Both the position numbers and the translations under genes were made by a program. 34,229 bases of DNA from NCBI GenBank assembly GCA_021154325.1, contig JAJKIR010000023.1, positions 1 through 34,229 on the forward strand. The letters are read 5' to 3'. How positions within the stretch are numbered: position 1 is the first letter of the stretch; the number at the start of each line of letters is the position of its first letter. The notes under the pieces are model-generated. The model was not told the origin of the DNA and did no database searches. It worked only from the letters and a program-made list of their open reading frames with translations. Shown here piece after piece: positions 1 through 8,320 of this stretch. The DNA is from Gemmatimonas sp. Its GTDB lineage: Bacteria > Gemmatimonadota > Gemmatimonadetes > Gemmatimonadales > Gemmatimonadaceae.

Positions 1-822
1 GGGCAGAAGATCGTGAGCATGCGCGGTCGGACGAAGGACTCGGACCGTGATTACGTCGACCGGCGGCCGCAGCCATGGCCACAGATCCCGCTCGTCGTGC
101 TCGTGGACAGCGGCAGCGCGAGCGCGTCGGAGATCGTTGCGGGGGCGCTCCAGGATCACGATCGGGCGTTGATCGTGGGAACGACGTCGTACGGGAAGGG
201 AAGCGCGCAGAGCCTCTTTCCCGTGACGGACAGCAGCGCGCTCAAGCTCACGACGGCGCTCTGGTACACGCCGTCTGGAAGAAGCATCAACAGGGCACAT
301 CAAAACGCCGCCGACGACGACGACCAGGATGCGCTCCGCTCCCTGGGCGCCGAGTCGCCGCGTCCGCGATTCAAGACCGACGCGGGTCGAACGGTGCTCG
401 GTGGGGGCGGCATCACACCCGACGTGACGGTGGCCGACTCCGCCGCGGATACGCAGGCGGCCAGTCTACAGGCCGCGCTCGGGAAGCATGTCGCCGACTT
501 TCGCGACGTCCTCACTAACTACGCGCTCGCGCTCAAGGGCCAGAAGCGCATCACCAGTCCGAGCTTTACCGTGACGCCGGCGATGCGCTCCGAGCTGTAC
601 GAGCGTCTGAGACAGCGCGGCGTGACCCTGCCGCGGACGCTGTACGACGCGGACAGCTCCGTCGTCGATCGGCTCATTGCTGGCCAGGTCACTCGCTACG
701 TGTTCGGTCCCGACGCGGAGTACGAGCGGCTTCTGCACCGCGACCCCGACGTCGCCACCGCGTTAGGCATGCTCACCCGGTCGCACACCCAGCAGGAGTT
801 GCTGCGGGCGGCGAAGCGTTAG
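1..822 (+). CDS. S41 family C-terminal processing protease (Ctp/Prc), 3' part
   Basis: This is the C-terminal part of a serine protease of the tail-specific (CtpA) type, which acts in the periplasm on exported or envelope proteins. The reading frame is open from base 1, so the start and probably the PDZ domain lie outside the window. Within about the first 70 residues one sees [20 protein letters not shown], which carries the catalytic serine, and then [10 protein letters not shown], which carries the catalytic lysine of the Ser-Lys dyad. After the protease core come about 150 residues with a charged helical tail, as in many family members. The stop TAG lies inside a copy of the octamer CGTTAGGC. 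The gene converges on lolA, with 13 bases between the two stops. The family call is secure; the substrate is unknown. Confidence 0.92.
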   Translation, partial: GQKIVSMRGRTKDSDRDYVDRRPQPWPQIPLVVLVDSGSASASEIVAGALQDHDRALIVGTTSYGKGSAQSLFPVTDSSALKLTTALWYTPSGRSINRAHQNAADDDDQDALRSLGAESPRPRFKTDAGRTVLGGGGITPDVTVADSAADTQAASLQAALGKHVADFRDVLTNYALALKGQKRITSPSFTVTPAMRSELYERLRQRGVTLPRTLYDADSSVVDRLIAGQVTRYVFGPDAEYERLLHRDPDVATALGMLTRSHTQQELLRAAKR

Positions 823-828
823 GCGCTG

Positions 829-856
829 ACGCGCGTCACCGATCGATGACGCGCGT
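829..856. terminator. Hairpin between convergent ctp and lolA genes
   Basis: ACGCGCGTCA (829-838) pairs perfectly with TGACGCGCGT (847-856) around an 8-base loop, giving a 10-bp stem that overlaps the lolA stop codon. The position between convergent genes suggests a two-way terminator. No run of T follows on either strand, so it may only block or pause transcripts. Confidence 0.4.
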
Positions 857-1525
857 TCCCGGCGGCGGCGTGAAGGTGAACGCCGCGCGGTCGACGGCCA
901 CGTTGGGCTCGAGCGAGGTGATGCGGACGCGGCGCGTCACACCCGTCGACTCGACAACCTCGAATTGGCGCACAAAGCCGTCGTCGTCGTCGACCCAGAT
1001 CGTCGCCCTCTCGAAGAGCCGCTGGTCGCTGCTCTTCGGCACGAGCGTCAGCGCGTGCGCGGCATGGCCGGAGACGGTCGCGGTACCCGCGGCGGCGACG
1101 TCGTAGCGCGAGCGAGGATCGGTGAGAAACTCACCAGCGATGTCGAAGGGGAGATTGGCCTCCGCGGCCGAGCGCTTCACGACCTGGCCGGGCGCGCTGC
1201 TTGGCAGGTACACCCAGACCGACGCGCCGTCGGCGACGATGCGATCGCCGGCGGGGTCCGTGAATCGGATCGAAAGACGCTTCGGGCGCTGCTGCTGAAA
1301 TTCTCCGCGCGCGGTCGCGCTCGATCCGGTGAGTGAGTTCGAAACTGTCTGCTCGAAGGTCGCGCGCGCCGTCTTCACCTTCGCCCACGCCGCAATGGCA
1401 CGATCCAGAACCTGGTCACTCGATTGGGCGTGGACCGCGGGTATGGCGGCGGCGAGCATGAACAACGACAGGCCGATGCGGCGCAGCGACATGGAAGCGT
1501 CTCGGAGGTGAATTGACACCCGCAC
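836..1525 (-). CDS. lolA: Outer-membrane lipoprotein carrier protein LolA
   Basis: LolA takes lipoproteins from the LolCDE transporter and carries them through the periplasm to the outer membrane. The product has a signal peptide (MSLRRIGLSLFMLAAAIPAV, then HAQ) followed by the usual single domain of about 200 residues with LolA-like features: an early helix with ATFEQTVSNS, GEFQQQRPKRLSIRF, and DGFVRQFEVVE near the end. Two starts are possible. GTG at 1525 lies one base after the aroF stop and has a GGTGGGG ribosome site just upstream; ATG at 1492 gives a cleaner signal peptide but has no obvious ribosome site. I report the longer form. It sits at the end of the smc-MBL-aroF run and is probably coupled to aroF translation. 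Confidence 0.88.
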   Translation of the reverse strand: MRVSIHLRDASMSLRRIGLSLFMLAAAIPAVHAQSSDQVLDRAIAAWAKVKTARATFEQTVSNSLTGSSATARGEFQQQRPKRLSIRFTDPAGDRIVADGASVWVYLPSSAPGQVVKRSAAEANLPFDIAGEFLTDPRSRYDVAAAGTATVSGHAAHALTLVPKSSDQRLFERATIWVDDDDGFVRQFEVVESTGVTRRVRITSLEPNVAVDRAAFTFTPPPGTRVIDR

Positions 1526-1526
1526 T

Positions 1527-2594
1527 CTACCCCACCGTAACCGGCGCCGTTCCCGCGGAACGGGCGGATGCGAGCGTCGCCACCGATCGGCCGATGGCGC
1601 TGGCGATTGCGCGCAGCTCCTCCACGAGGCTCTTGAACTGCTCCGGGTAGAGAGACTGGGCGCCGTCGGACAGCGCCCGCTCGGGATTGGGGTGAACCTC
1701 GACTATGATCCCGTCGGCGCCCGCGGCGACAGCCGCCCGCGCCATCGGCGTGACCTTGTCGCGGAGACCCGTACCGTGGCTGGGATCGGCCACCATCGGC
1801 AGGTGCGACAGCTTCTGCACGAGTGGGATCGCGGTAAGATCGAACAGGTTGCGCGTCATCGTGTCGAAGCTGCGGATGCCGCGCTCGCACAGGATCACCT
1901 GGTCATTGCCTTCCGCGAGGATGTACTCCGCGCTCATGAGCAGATCGGTAATCGTCGCCGCCATGCCGCGCTTGAGGAGAACCGGCTTGCCGGCACGTCC
2001 CGCCGCGCGCAACAGAGAGTAATTCTGCATGTTCCGCGCGCCGATCTGAATGCAATCCGCCACCTCGGCGACGCGATGAACGCCGTCCTCGTCGAGAGCC
2101 TCGGTCACGATCGCCAGCCCTGTCTCCTGTCGCGCGACCGCGAGCAGCTCGAGCCCCCGCTTGCCAAGGCCCTGGAACGAGTACGGCGAGCTGCGCGGCT
2201 TGAACGCGCCGCCGCGGAGCGCGGTGGCACCTGCCGCGCGCACTTGTCTCGCGGCCGTGACGATCTGATCCTCCGACTCCACCGAGCACGGACCGGCGAT
2301 GATTTGAATTTGCTCACCACCGAAGACCACGCCCGGCGCGATGCGGACGAGCGTGTTCTCCTGTTTCCACTCGCGCGAGACTTGTTTGTAGGGCTTGGAG
2401 ACGTGAATGACCTCGGCTACACCGGGCAGCGCCTCGATGCGCGATCCGTCGACGCGGCCGTCGTTGCCGACGAGACCGACCGTCGTGCGCTGAAGGCCGG
2501 GCATCGGACGAGCCTGATAGCCCATCTCTTCTATGACCTGAACCACGCGCTCGATCTGATCGGCGCTCGCGTGGTTGTCCATGACTACGAGCAT
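1527..2594 (-). CDS. aroF: 3-deoxy-7-phosphoheptulonate (DAHP) synthase, AroF type with N-terminal ferredoxin-like domain
   Basis: This enzyme joins phosphoenolpyruvate and erythrose 4-phosphate, the first step of the shikimate pathway to aromatic amino acids. At 355 residues it is of the short type seen in Thermotoga: an N-terminal regulatory ACT/ferredoxin-like domain (about residues 1-75, [18 protein letters not shown]) and a catalytic TIM barrel. Barrel landmarks are [43 protein letters not shown] and [17 protein letters not shown], which supply substrate and metal ligands. The start ATG directly follows a row of 7-bp repeats, and no Shine-Dalgarno sequence is visible, so translation may depend on coupling to the gene 20 bases upstream. 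The next gene, lolA, begins at its stop. Confidence 0.96.
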   Translation of the reverse strand: MLVVMDNHASADQIERVVQVIEEMGYQARPMPGLQRTTVGLVGNDGRVDGSRIEALPGVAEVIHVSKPYKQVSREWKQENTLVRIAPGVVFGGEQIQIIAGPCSVESEDQIVTAARQVRAAGATALRGGAFKPRSSPYSFQGLGKRGLELLAVARQETGLAIVTEALDEDGVHRVAEVADCIQIGARNMQNYSLLRAAGRAGKPVLLKRGMAATITDLLMSAEYILAEGNDQVILCERGIRSFDTMTRNLFDLTAIPLVQKLSHLPMVADPSHGTGLRDKVTPMARAAVAAGADGIIVEVHPNPERALSDGAQSLYPEQFKSLVEELRAIASAIGRSVATLASARSAGTAPVTVG

Positions 2595-2621
2595 AGGTAC
2601 TTGGTGTTAGGTGCTAGGTGC
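2594..2621. repeat. Four tandem heptamers (GCACCTA family) between the MBL gene and aroF
   Basis: On the minus strand the units read GCACCTA, GCACCTA, ACACCAA and GTACCTA. They include the stop codon of the hydrolase gene (2614-2616) and run up to the first base of the aroF start codon. The same heptamer family forms the large hairpin at 9833-9906. Confidence 0.8.
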
Positions 2622-3390
2622 CAGTGAGGTCGATTGACCAGCCGTCTCTCGCGAGCGTTACCGGCCCGGAAAATTTCTCTCCGACCAGCGCGCGGATGTC
2701 GACGCGCTCGACCGGCGGGTAGAAATGCGTCAGCACCACATGCCGCGGGTTGGCGCGCGCGGCGAGCGCGCCGCACTGTTCCGGCGTGAGATGCTCCTTG
2801 ATTGCCATCGATGACGGGAGCGAGCACTCACAGACCAACAGATCGCATTCCCGTGCCCAGTCGCCGAGGGCGTCGTCGGGACCGGTGTCGCCGGTGTAGA
2901 CGACGCGCCGATTCCCGCGCTCAATGGAATATGCCACGCTCTCTGCCGTGTGGGGAACCTTCTGCGCCGAGAGCCGCACGGTCTCCGAGAGCTCGACCGC
3001 CTCACCAGGGGCGATCTCGCGAAGCTTGATCGGAAAGCCCGGGTCGCGCAGCCAGTCACCGTATGCCGCCGCGAGTCGCTCGAGCAGCGACGCCGTGCCG
3101 GAGGGTCCGATCAGCTCGAGTGGGGCGGACCGAGGCGGCAGCTGGCCGTACTTCCACGCGAAGACGAGCGTCGGGAGATCGCCGTGGTGGTCGATGTGAA
3201 AATGCGTGAGCGCGACGTGCGTAATGCTCGACCAAGCGACGCCGAGCTCGGCGAGTCGTCGGGTGATACCACTGCCGCAATCCAGCAGGAGCCGCACATC
3301 GTCCGCCTCGTAGAGATAGCCGGCGCAGCTTCGCTCGCCGCTCAGCGCGACGGTGCCGGTGCCGAGCGTGGTGAAGCGCGCGCCGGTCAC
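2614..3390 (-). CDS. MBL-fold metallohydrolase, ribonuclease Z-like
   Basis: The product is a metallo-beta-lactamase-fold hydrolase of 258 residues. The metal-binding motif THFHIDHHGD (HxHxDH) lies near residue 63. Further ligands are in KVPHTAESVAYSI, VVYTGDTGPDD and HVVLTHFYP. This order fits the RNase Z/arylsulfatase branch, whose members process tRNA 3' ends or cleave phosphodiester or sulfate esters. The long exosite arm of true RNase Z is not evident, so the substrate is open. The start is GTG, overlapping the smc stop by four bases (GTGA), so the gene is translationally coupled to smc. Its stop lies inside a heptamer repeat. Confidence 0.85.
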   Translation of the reverse strand: MTGARFTTLGTGTVALSGERSCAGYLYEADDVRLLLDCGSGITRRLAELGVAWSSITHVALTHFHIDHHGDLPTLVFAWKYGQLPPRSAPLELIGPSGTASLLERLAAAYGDWLRDPGFPIKLREIAPGEAVELSETVRLSAQKVPHTAESVAYSIERGNRRVVYTGDTGPDDALGDWARECDLLVCECSLPSSMAIKEHLTPEQCGALAARANPRHVVLTHFYPPVERVDIRALVGEKFSGPVTLARDGWSIDLTGT

Positions 3391-6300
3391 GCCGGTGCGG
3401 CCACGGTGTCCGCGCTCTTCCGCGCGCTCACCGCGGCCATGCCGTCGATGGCGGCGGGCATGTCGTCGATGATCGCGCCGCGCATACGGACGCTCACGAT
3501 CGAGGAGACGCCGGGCTCCTGCATCGTCACGCCGTACACCGCGTCCGCGGCTTCCGTCGTGGTACGCGGGTTGTGCGTGATGACGATGAATTGCGTCCGC
3601 GACTTGAACTGATTCAGCATGCGCACGAAGCGACCGACGTTCGCGTCGTCGAGCGGCGCGTCCACCTCGTCGAGCAGGCAGAACGGGCTCGGCTTCGTGA
3701 GGAAGATGCCGAAGAGGAGTGAGAGCGCGACCAGCGCCCGCTCGCCGCTCGAGAGCAGGTGAATGCGCTGGGTGCGCTTGCCGCGCGGGGACGCGTGAAT
3801 CTCGATGTCGCAGTCGAGCGGCGTCTCCGGATTCTCCAGCCGAATGTCACATTCGCCGCCACCGAAGAGCGAGAGGAAGATCTGTCGAAAGTTCTCGCGG
3901 ACCTGCGTGAAAGTTTCGAGGAACAGATCGCGCGCGGTCGCGTCGATCTCGCGAATGGCTTGTTGGAGCGACGTTTTCGCGTCGGCGAGATCGGTGCGTT
4001 GCGTCGTGAGAAAGTCGAGGCGCTTCGCGTTCTCCTCGTGCTCTTCGATGGCGAGCACGTTGACAAGGCCGAGGGCCTCGAGCTGCTGACGAAGCATCTC
4101 GGTCTCTTCGCGGAGCGCCGCGTCGTCGAGCTCCACGGGTGCCAGGCCAGCGAGCATCTCATCAAGCGGCCGACGCCATTCGGCTTCGAGCCGCTCGCGG
4201 ATCGCCGTGCGACGTCCCGACAGCTCCGTGAATCGCATCTCGGCGCGATGGAGCTCGTCATTCATCGCGCCAGCACGGTGCCGGATCTCGTCGAGCGCGT
4301 GCTCGGCGGCGGTGAGTGCTTCGTCCGCCGCTCGAACGCCGCGTTCGGCAGCGGTCAGTCTCGCCTCGCCATCGGCGAGCGTGGCGTCACGCGTCTCGAG
4401 ATCGAGCTTCCAGTTCGCCATCTGCTCGGCGAGCACGCTGTCGGCCTGAGAGAGATCGGTAAGCTCGGCGCGAAGCGCGCCCAAGCGCGCCGATGCCGAC
4501 TCCAGCTCCTGTGCGAGCCGATGCTCGCGGTCGCGCGCCATCTGGAGACGTGCCAGAACCTGCGCCTCCTCGACCTGGGCGCGTGTTCGCAGCTCGCGCG
4601 CGTCCTCCTGCGCGCGCTCGGCCGAGGCCAGCCTCGTGCGCGCGTCGGCGATGACTGCGCCACCCGACTCCAGCCGCTCGCGCAGCGCCGCCGTCTCTGC
4701 GTCGAAGCTGCCTAACCGTTCCTCGAGCTCGTCGCGACGCGAGCGCAGCCGCCCCGCGAGTGCGTCCGCCTCGGTCAGCTCACGCTCCGCTCGCTGGAAT
4801 CGGCGCTCGAGCTCCGCGTGATGATCGGCCGCATGACGCATCTCCTGGCGCGCACCGGACATTCCCTCCGTGGCTTCCACCAATCGCTGCTCGGCGGCCT
4901 GCGCGGCGACGCGCGCTGCGTCGGCAGCAGCGCTCGCCTGCTGTCGTGCGACCTCGCTGGCCGAGAGCTCCGCGCGCAATGCATAGAGCTCGGCGCGACG
5001 GCGCAGCGGGCCGGGACCACCGCCTTGACCCGGCAGCCAGACCGCGCCGCGCGCATCGATGAACGCGCCGCCGCCCTCGATCGTCTCGACGCCGCCGAGG
5101 AGCGCGCGCACCCAGTCGCGCGCGGCGGGAGCCGCGTCGACGATGTGCGACAGCGAGCCACCGCTGTCCCTCTCCGGCGCCGGAGCGGCATCGAGAGGCA
5201 GCAGCAGCAGTGCTCCGGGGTTGGTCTCGGAGTGCCACGCGCGAACGGCGTCCGCCGCGGCGGTGTCACGTACGAGGACGGCGTGCAGCGTCGCCCCCAG
5301 GAATCGCTCGACGAGCAGCGCGGACGCCTGGTCCGCGGTTATGAAGTCGCTCAACGGCCCAATGACTGCGCCATCGCCAAAACGGTCGCGCTCCCTGAGA
5401 AGCCGTGCCGCTGCGGGCGCGAGGCCGACGCGCTCGCGCTCGAGACCCTCCAGCGCGCTGACGCGCCCCTGCAGGGCAACGTACGCCTCGTCGGCTCGGA
5501 AGAGCTCAGCCCGTGCCGCGGCTTCGCGCTCGCGTGCCTCACGATCATTGGCGCGTGCGGTCTCGAGGTCGGTGTTGGCAACGGCGAAACGCGCCACGGC
5601 GTCGACCGCTACCGTCGCCGCGTCGTCGCGCTCGCGTCTTGCGAGTGAAAGCGTATCGGCGAGCTGCGAGCGCTCCAGGTCCAGTGCGTCCGCGCGCTGC
5701 ACGATTTCATCCAGCTCGCGCCGCGCACGCTCGCGTTCATGTTCCACGCGATGCAGTCGGTCCTGACTCTCCCGCTGCTGCCGGTCCGCATGCTCGAGCG
5801 CGTCGCGGGCGTTCGCGACGTCGGCGCGTGCTGTCTCCTCGGTCTGTTGCCGGGCCTCGAGATCGCGCCGAGCCTCGACGAGCGCGTCGTCTTGCCGCTG
5901 CCGCTCGGCGGCCGCCTGCTCGCGGTCGTCAGCGATGCGCTGACCATAGGCATGGCCCTCACTCGCTTCCGCCTCGGCGCGCTGGCGCCGCGCGACGGCA
6001 TTGCGCTGCCGCTCCTCGGCGACAGCCATCTCGGAGCGGAGCTGCAGCACCTGCTCTCGCTGAACGTTCACGAGTCGGAGCAGCTCGGCGCGGCTGGCCT
6101 CCGCTGACGTGCGCTGGTCGTGGGCCTGGTCACGCGCCTGCTCTGCCTCGGCGACACCGGTTTCCACGTTAGGCAGCGTCTCGCGAAGCGATGCGACGTG
6201 CCCCTCCAGCTGCTCGAGCTCCTCGCGCCACGCCGCCATCTCTCGTGCGGCGAGGTTCAGCTCCACGACGAACCGTCGCTGCGTGAGCTCGGCGTGACGT

Positions 6301-6938
6301 TCGGCGCGCTTGCGTTGCCGGGCGAGTGAGCGGACCTGCGTCTGCACTTCGCCGATGAGATCATCGAGTCGCTGCAGATCGACCGTCGTCTCCTCGAGGC
6401 GGCGCTCCGTGGTGCGGCGCCGATCGCGGTAAAGGCCAACGCCGGCCGCCTCCTCGAACAGCTCCCGGCGGTCGTCCGGGCGGTCGGAGAGGAGTGCGTC
6501 GATCATCTTTGCCTCGATGACGACGCCCGTATCCGCGCCGAGGCCAGTGCCGCGCAGCATGTCCGCGATGTCCCGCAGTCGAGCCGGCGCGCGGTTTATG
6601 AAATACTCACTCTCGCCGGAGCGCGAGAGCCGCCGCGTGATGACGACCTCGCGGAACGGCACGGGCAGCGACCCGTCCTCGTTCTCGAAGTGGAGAGAGA
6701 CCTCGGCGAGATTCACGGGCCGCCGCGCCGAGGATCCCTGGAAGATGACCTCTTCCATCTTGGAGCCGCGGAGCAGGCGCGCCCGCTGCTCGCCCAATAC
6801 CCAGCGCACAGCGTCGGAGACGTTGGACTTGCCGCAGCCGTTGGGCCCGACGATCGCCGTGACTCCCGGCTCGAAGACGAGATTCGTGGAGTCCGCGAAC
6901 GACTTGAAGCCGTGGAGCTCGAGCTTGGTGAGCCGCAC
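3387..6938 (-). CDS. smc: Chromosome segregation protein SMC
   Basis: SMC is the ATP-driven ring protein that folds and separates chromosomes. At 1183 residues it has the full family length. The N-terminal head has Walker A GPNGCGKSNV (residues 31-40) and the motif LFEEAAGVGLYRDRRR. Two long coiled coils rich in E, R, A and Q flank a hinge at about residues 510-650. The C-terminal head has signature HLLSSGERALVALSLLFG and Walker B FCLLDEVDAPLDD, followed by the D-loop. The start is GTG and overlaps the upstream stop by one base (TAGTG). The neighbours upstream are two SPOR proteins; scpA and scpB are not in the window. All catalytic motifs are intact. Confidence 0.97.
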   Translation of the reverse strand: MRLTKLELHGFKSFADSTNLVFEPGVTAIVGPNGCGKSNVSDAVRWVLGEQRARLLRGSKMEEVIFQGSSARRPVNLAEVSLHFENEDGSLPVPFREVVITRRLSRSGESEYFINRAPARLRDIADMLRGTGLGADTGVVIEAKMIDALLSDRPDDRRELFEEAAGVGLYRDRRRTTERRLEETTVDLQRLDDLIGEVQTQVRSLARQRKRAERHAELTQRRFVVELNLAAREMAAWREELEQLEGHVASLRETLPNVETGVAEAEQARDQAHDQRTSAEASRAELLRLVNVQREQVLQLRSEMAVAEERQRNAVARRQRAEAEASEGHAYGQRIADDREQAAAERQRQDDALVEARRDLEARQQTEETARADVANARDALEHADRQQRESQDRLHRVEHERERARRELDEIVQRADALDLERSQLADTLSLARRERDDAATVAVDAVARFAVANTDLETARANDREAREREAAARAELFRADEAYVALQGRVSALEGLERERVGLAPAAARLLRERDRFGDGAVIGPLSDFITADQASALLVERFLGATLHAVLVRDTAAADAVRAWHSETNPGALLLLPLDAAPAPERDSGGSLSHIVDAAPAARDWVRALLGGVETIEGGGAFIDARGAVWLPGQGGGPGPLRRRAELYALRAELSASEVARQQASAAADAARVAAQAAEQRLVEATEGMSGARQEMRHAADHHAELERRFQRAERELTEADALAGRLRSRRDELEERLGSFDAETAALRERLESGGAVIADARTRLASAERAQEDARELRTRAQVEEAQVLARLQMARDREHRLAQELESASARLGALRAELTDLSQADSVLAEQMANWKLDLETRDATLADGEARLTAAERGVRAADEALTAAEHALDEIRHRAGAMNDELHRAEMRFTELSGRRTAIRERLEAEWRRPLDEMLAGLAPVELDDAALREETEMLRQQLEALGLVNVLAIEEHEENAKRLDFLTTQRTDLADAKTSLQQAIREIDATARDLFLETFTQVRENFRQIFLSLFGGGECDIRLENPETPLDCDIEIHASPRGKRTQRIHLLSSGERALVALSLLFGIFLTKPSPFCLLDEVDAPLDDANVGRFVRMLNQFKSRTQFIVITHNPRTTTEAADAVYGVTMQEPGVSSIVSVRMRGAIIDDMPAAIDGMAAVSARKSADTVAAPA

Positions 6939-8320
6939 TAGTACACTCTCCCGATACGGTAAACGAGCACGGGGCGAAGCCCCGACGTGCGAATGGCGTC
7001 GAGGTATAGCGATGCCTGCGCCGGGGACTCGAACGCGCCGGCGTAGAGACGCGCCGAGCCGTTAGGCTGGCGCAACGCGTACACCGGCAGCGCGCGATCG
7101 TTGAAATACTTCAGGAGCCCCGGGACGGCGGCCGCGCCGACGGAGTCGACGAGGAAGGCGAATGGGGCGCGAACGATGTTGTTGGAGTCCGCGCGTGACA
7201 GTCCCTGCGCGCTCAGCGCCGCGAGGAGGGAATCGGCCTCGGCGTGGGTAGCGTACGAGCCGACGAGCGCTGCGTACCACGTCTCGCCCTGGATCCGCAC
7301 GGGAACGAAGGTCGGTGTCGGCAGACCCTTTGCCTGACTCTGGAGCCAGGACTCCGCGCCACTCCTCGTGTTGAAGCGAGCGATGACGACCGCATAAGGC
7401 GCGACCGCCGCGGAATCGGCGAGGTTTGCGGGAGTGAGAAGCTCGGCCCCGCCAGCGGCGGAATCCTTGCCTAACGAATCGAGCGATGGCACCGAGCCCG
7501 CTACGGTCGTGCCGCCTCGCTGCCGGCGGAGCCAGAGTGGATCGTTCCCGCGCGCGAACGGCCGTGAGGCGAACCAGATGCCGAGCACGACGAGAAAGAG
7601 GGTGAGCCCGATTCCGAGCACGGCGCCCCGCGACGCCGCGATGCGACGCCACCGTCCGCCGCGCGATGGCGCTGATGGCGATGATGGTGGCTCCGGTGCC
7701 GCTTCTGCCTCAGTGACCGCCGCGATTGGCACGTCAGCGGGACGTTCGGGCTGCGCCGCAATGCGACCGAGCAGCTTGCCGCCCTCAACGCCGGCCGCCT
7801 CAGCGGCATCGACCAACACGGCGCCATCAGAAAGGCCGACGACATCAGCGACGTGCGCGGCGCTCGCCGGTGCGGCGACGACGAGCAGTGCGCCCGTCTC
7901 CTTGAATCCCGCGGCGAGACGCTTCCACCGCGAGTTGGTGAAGATGTCCTCGTAGGCTGGGACTTCCGAGCCGCTCGGCAACACGTACAGGTCGCCGTAT
8001 TGCGGCACCGCGTGCGCGATCTTGTTCAGCGAAACGCCATACACGAAGCTGTCGGCGAGGCCGTGCGGATCGCCACCGTTGAGAAGTTGCTGAATCGGTT
8101 CGGCGTCGCCGAGGAGGTCCCCGAGCGCGACGCGCCGGTGGCGGGCCTGGGCGCGCGCGACGCCGAGCGCGGCGAGCGCGGTGCGCCGCGGCTCATCCCC
8201 GAGGACGAGCACGAGATTGGCCGTGTCGAGGCCGGCGCCGACGCGCATGCCGTCGTCGACGAGCGCCTCGTCCGCCGTGGTCCCGGAGGATGAATCCGGC
8301 GCATCCATCGGCATCGTCAC
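6938..8320 (-). CDS. Membrane protein: degenerate CpsD/ParA-like ATPase domain, one TM segment, two SPOR domains
   Basis: The 460-residue product has three parts. Residues about 35-175 follow the pattern of the CpsD/Wzc tyrosine-kinase branch of the ParA fold: GLADSFVYGVSLNKI, LYVLPSGSEVPAYEDIF, SRWKRLAAGFKE and LSDGAVLVDAAE match in order. The place of the Walker A loop reads LGDEPRRTAL with no GK[ST], and Walker A' (normally VDAD) reads ALGDLLGD, so it should not bind or hydrolyse ATP. A transmembrane helix follows at about 238-255 (AVLGIGLTLFLVVLGIWFAS). Two SPOR-like domains (about 300-375 and 385-460) should lie in the periplasm, where SPOR domains bind denuded glycan at the septum. The GTG start overlaps the previous stop (GTGA), and the stop overlaps the smc start. 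Confidence 0.8.
   Translation of the reverse strand: MTMPMDAPDSSSGTTADEALVDDGMRVGAGLDTANLVLVLGDEPRRTALAALGVARAQARHRRVALGDLLGDAEPIQQLLNGGDPHGLADSFVYGVSLNKIAHAVPQYGDLYVLPSGSEVPAYEDIFTNSRWKRLAAGFKETGALLVVAAPASAAHVADVVGLSDGAVLVDAAEAAGVEGGKLLGRIAAQPERPADVPIAAVTEAEAAPEPPSSPSAPSRGGRWRRIAASRGAVLGIGLTLFLVVLGIWFASRPFARGNDPLWLRRQRGGTTVAGSVPSLDSLGKDSAAGGAELLTPANLADSAAVAPYAVVIARFNTRSGAESWLQSQAKGLPTPTFVPVRIQGETWYAALVGSYATHAEADSLLAALSAQGLSRADSNNIVRAPFAFLVDSVGAAAVPGLLKYFNDRALPVYALRQPNGSARLYAGAFESPAQASLYLDAIRTSGLRPVLVYRIGRVY

Noticed and set aside
3759..4715. Open frame of 318 codons on plus
   Set aside because: It is antisense to the smc coiled coil and has no recognisable motif.
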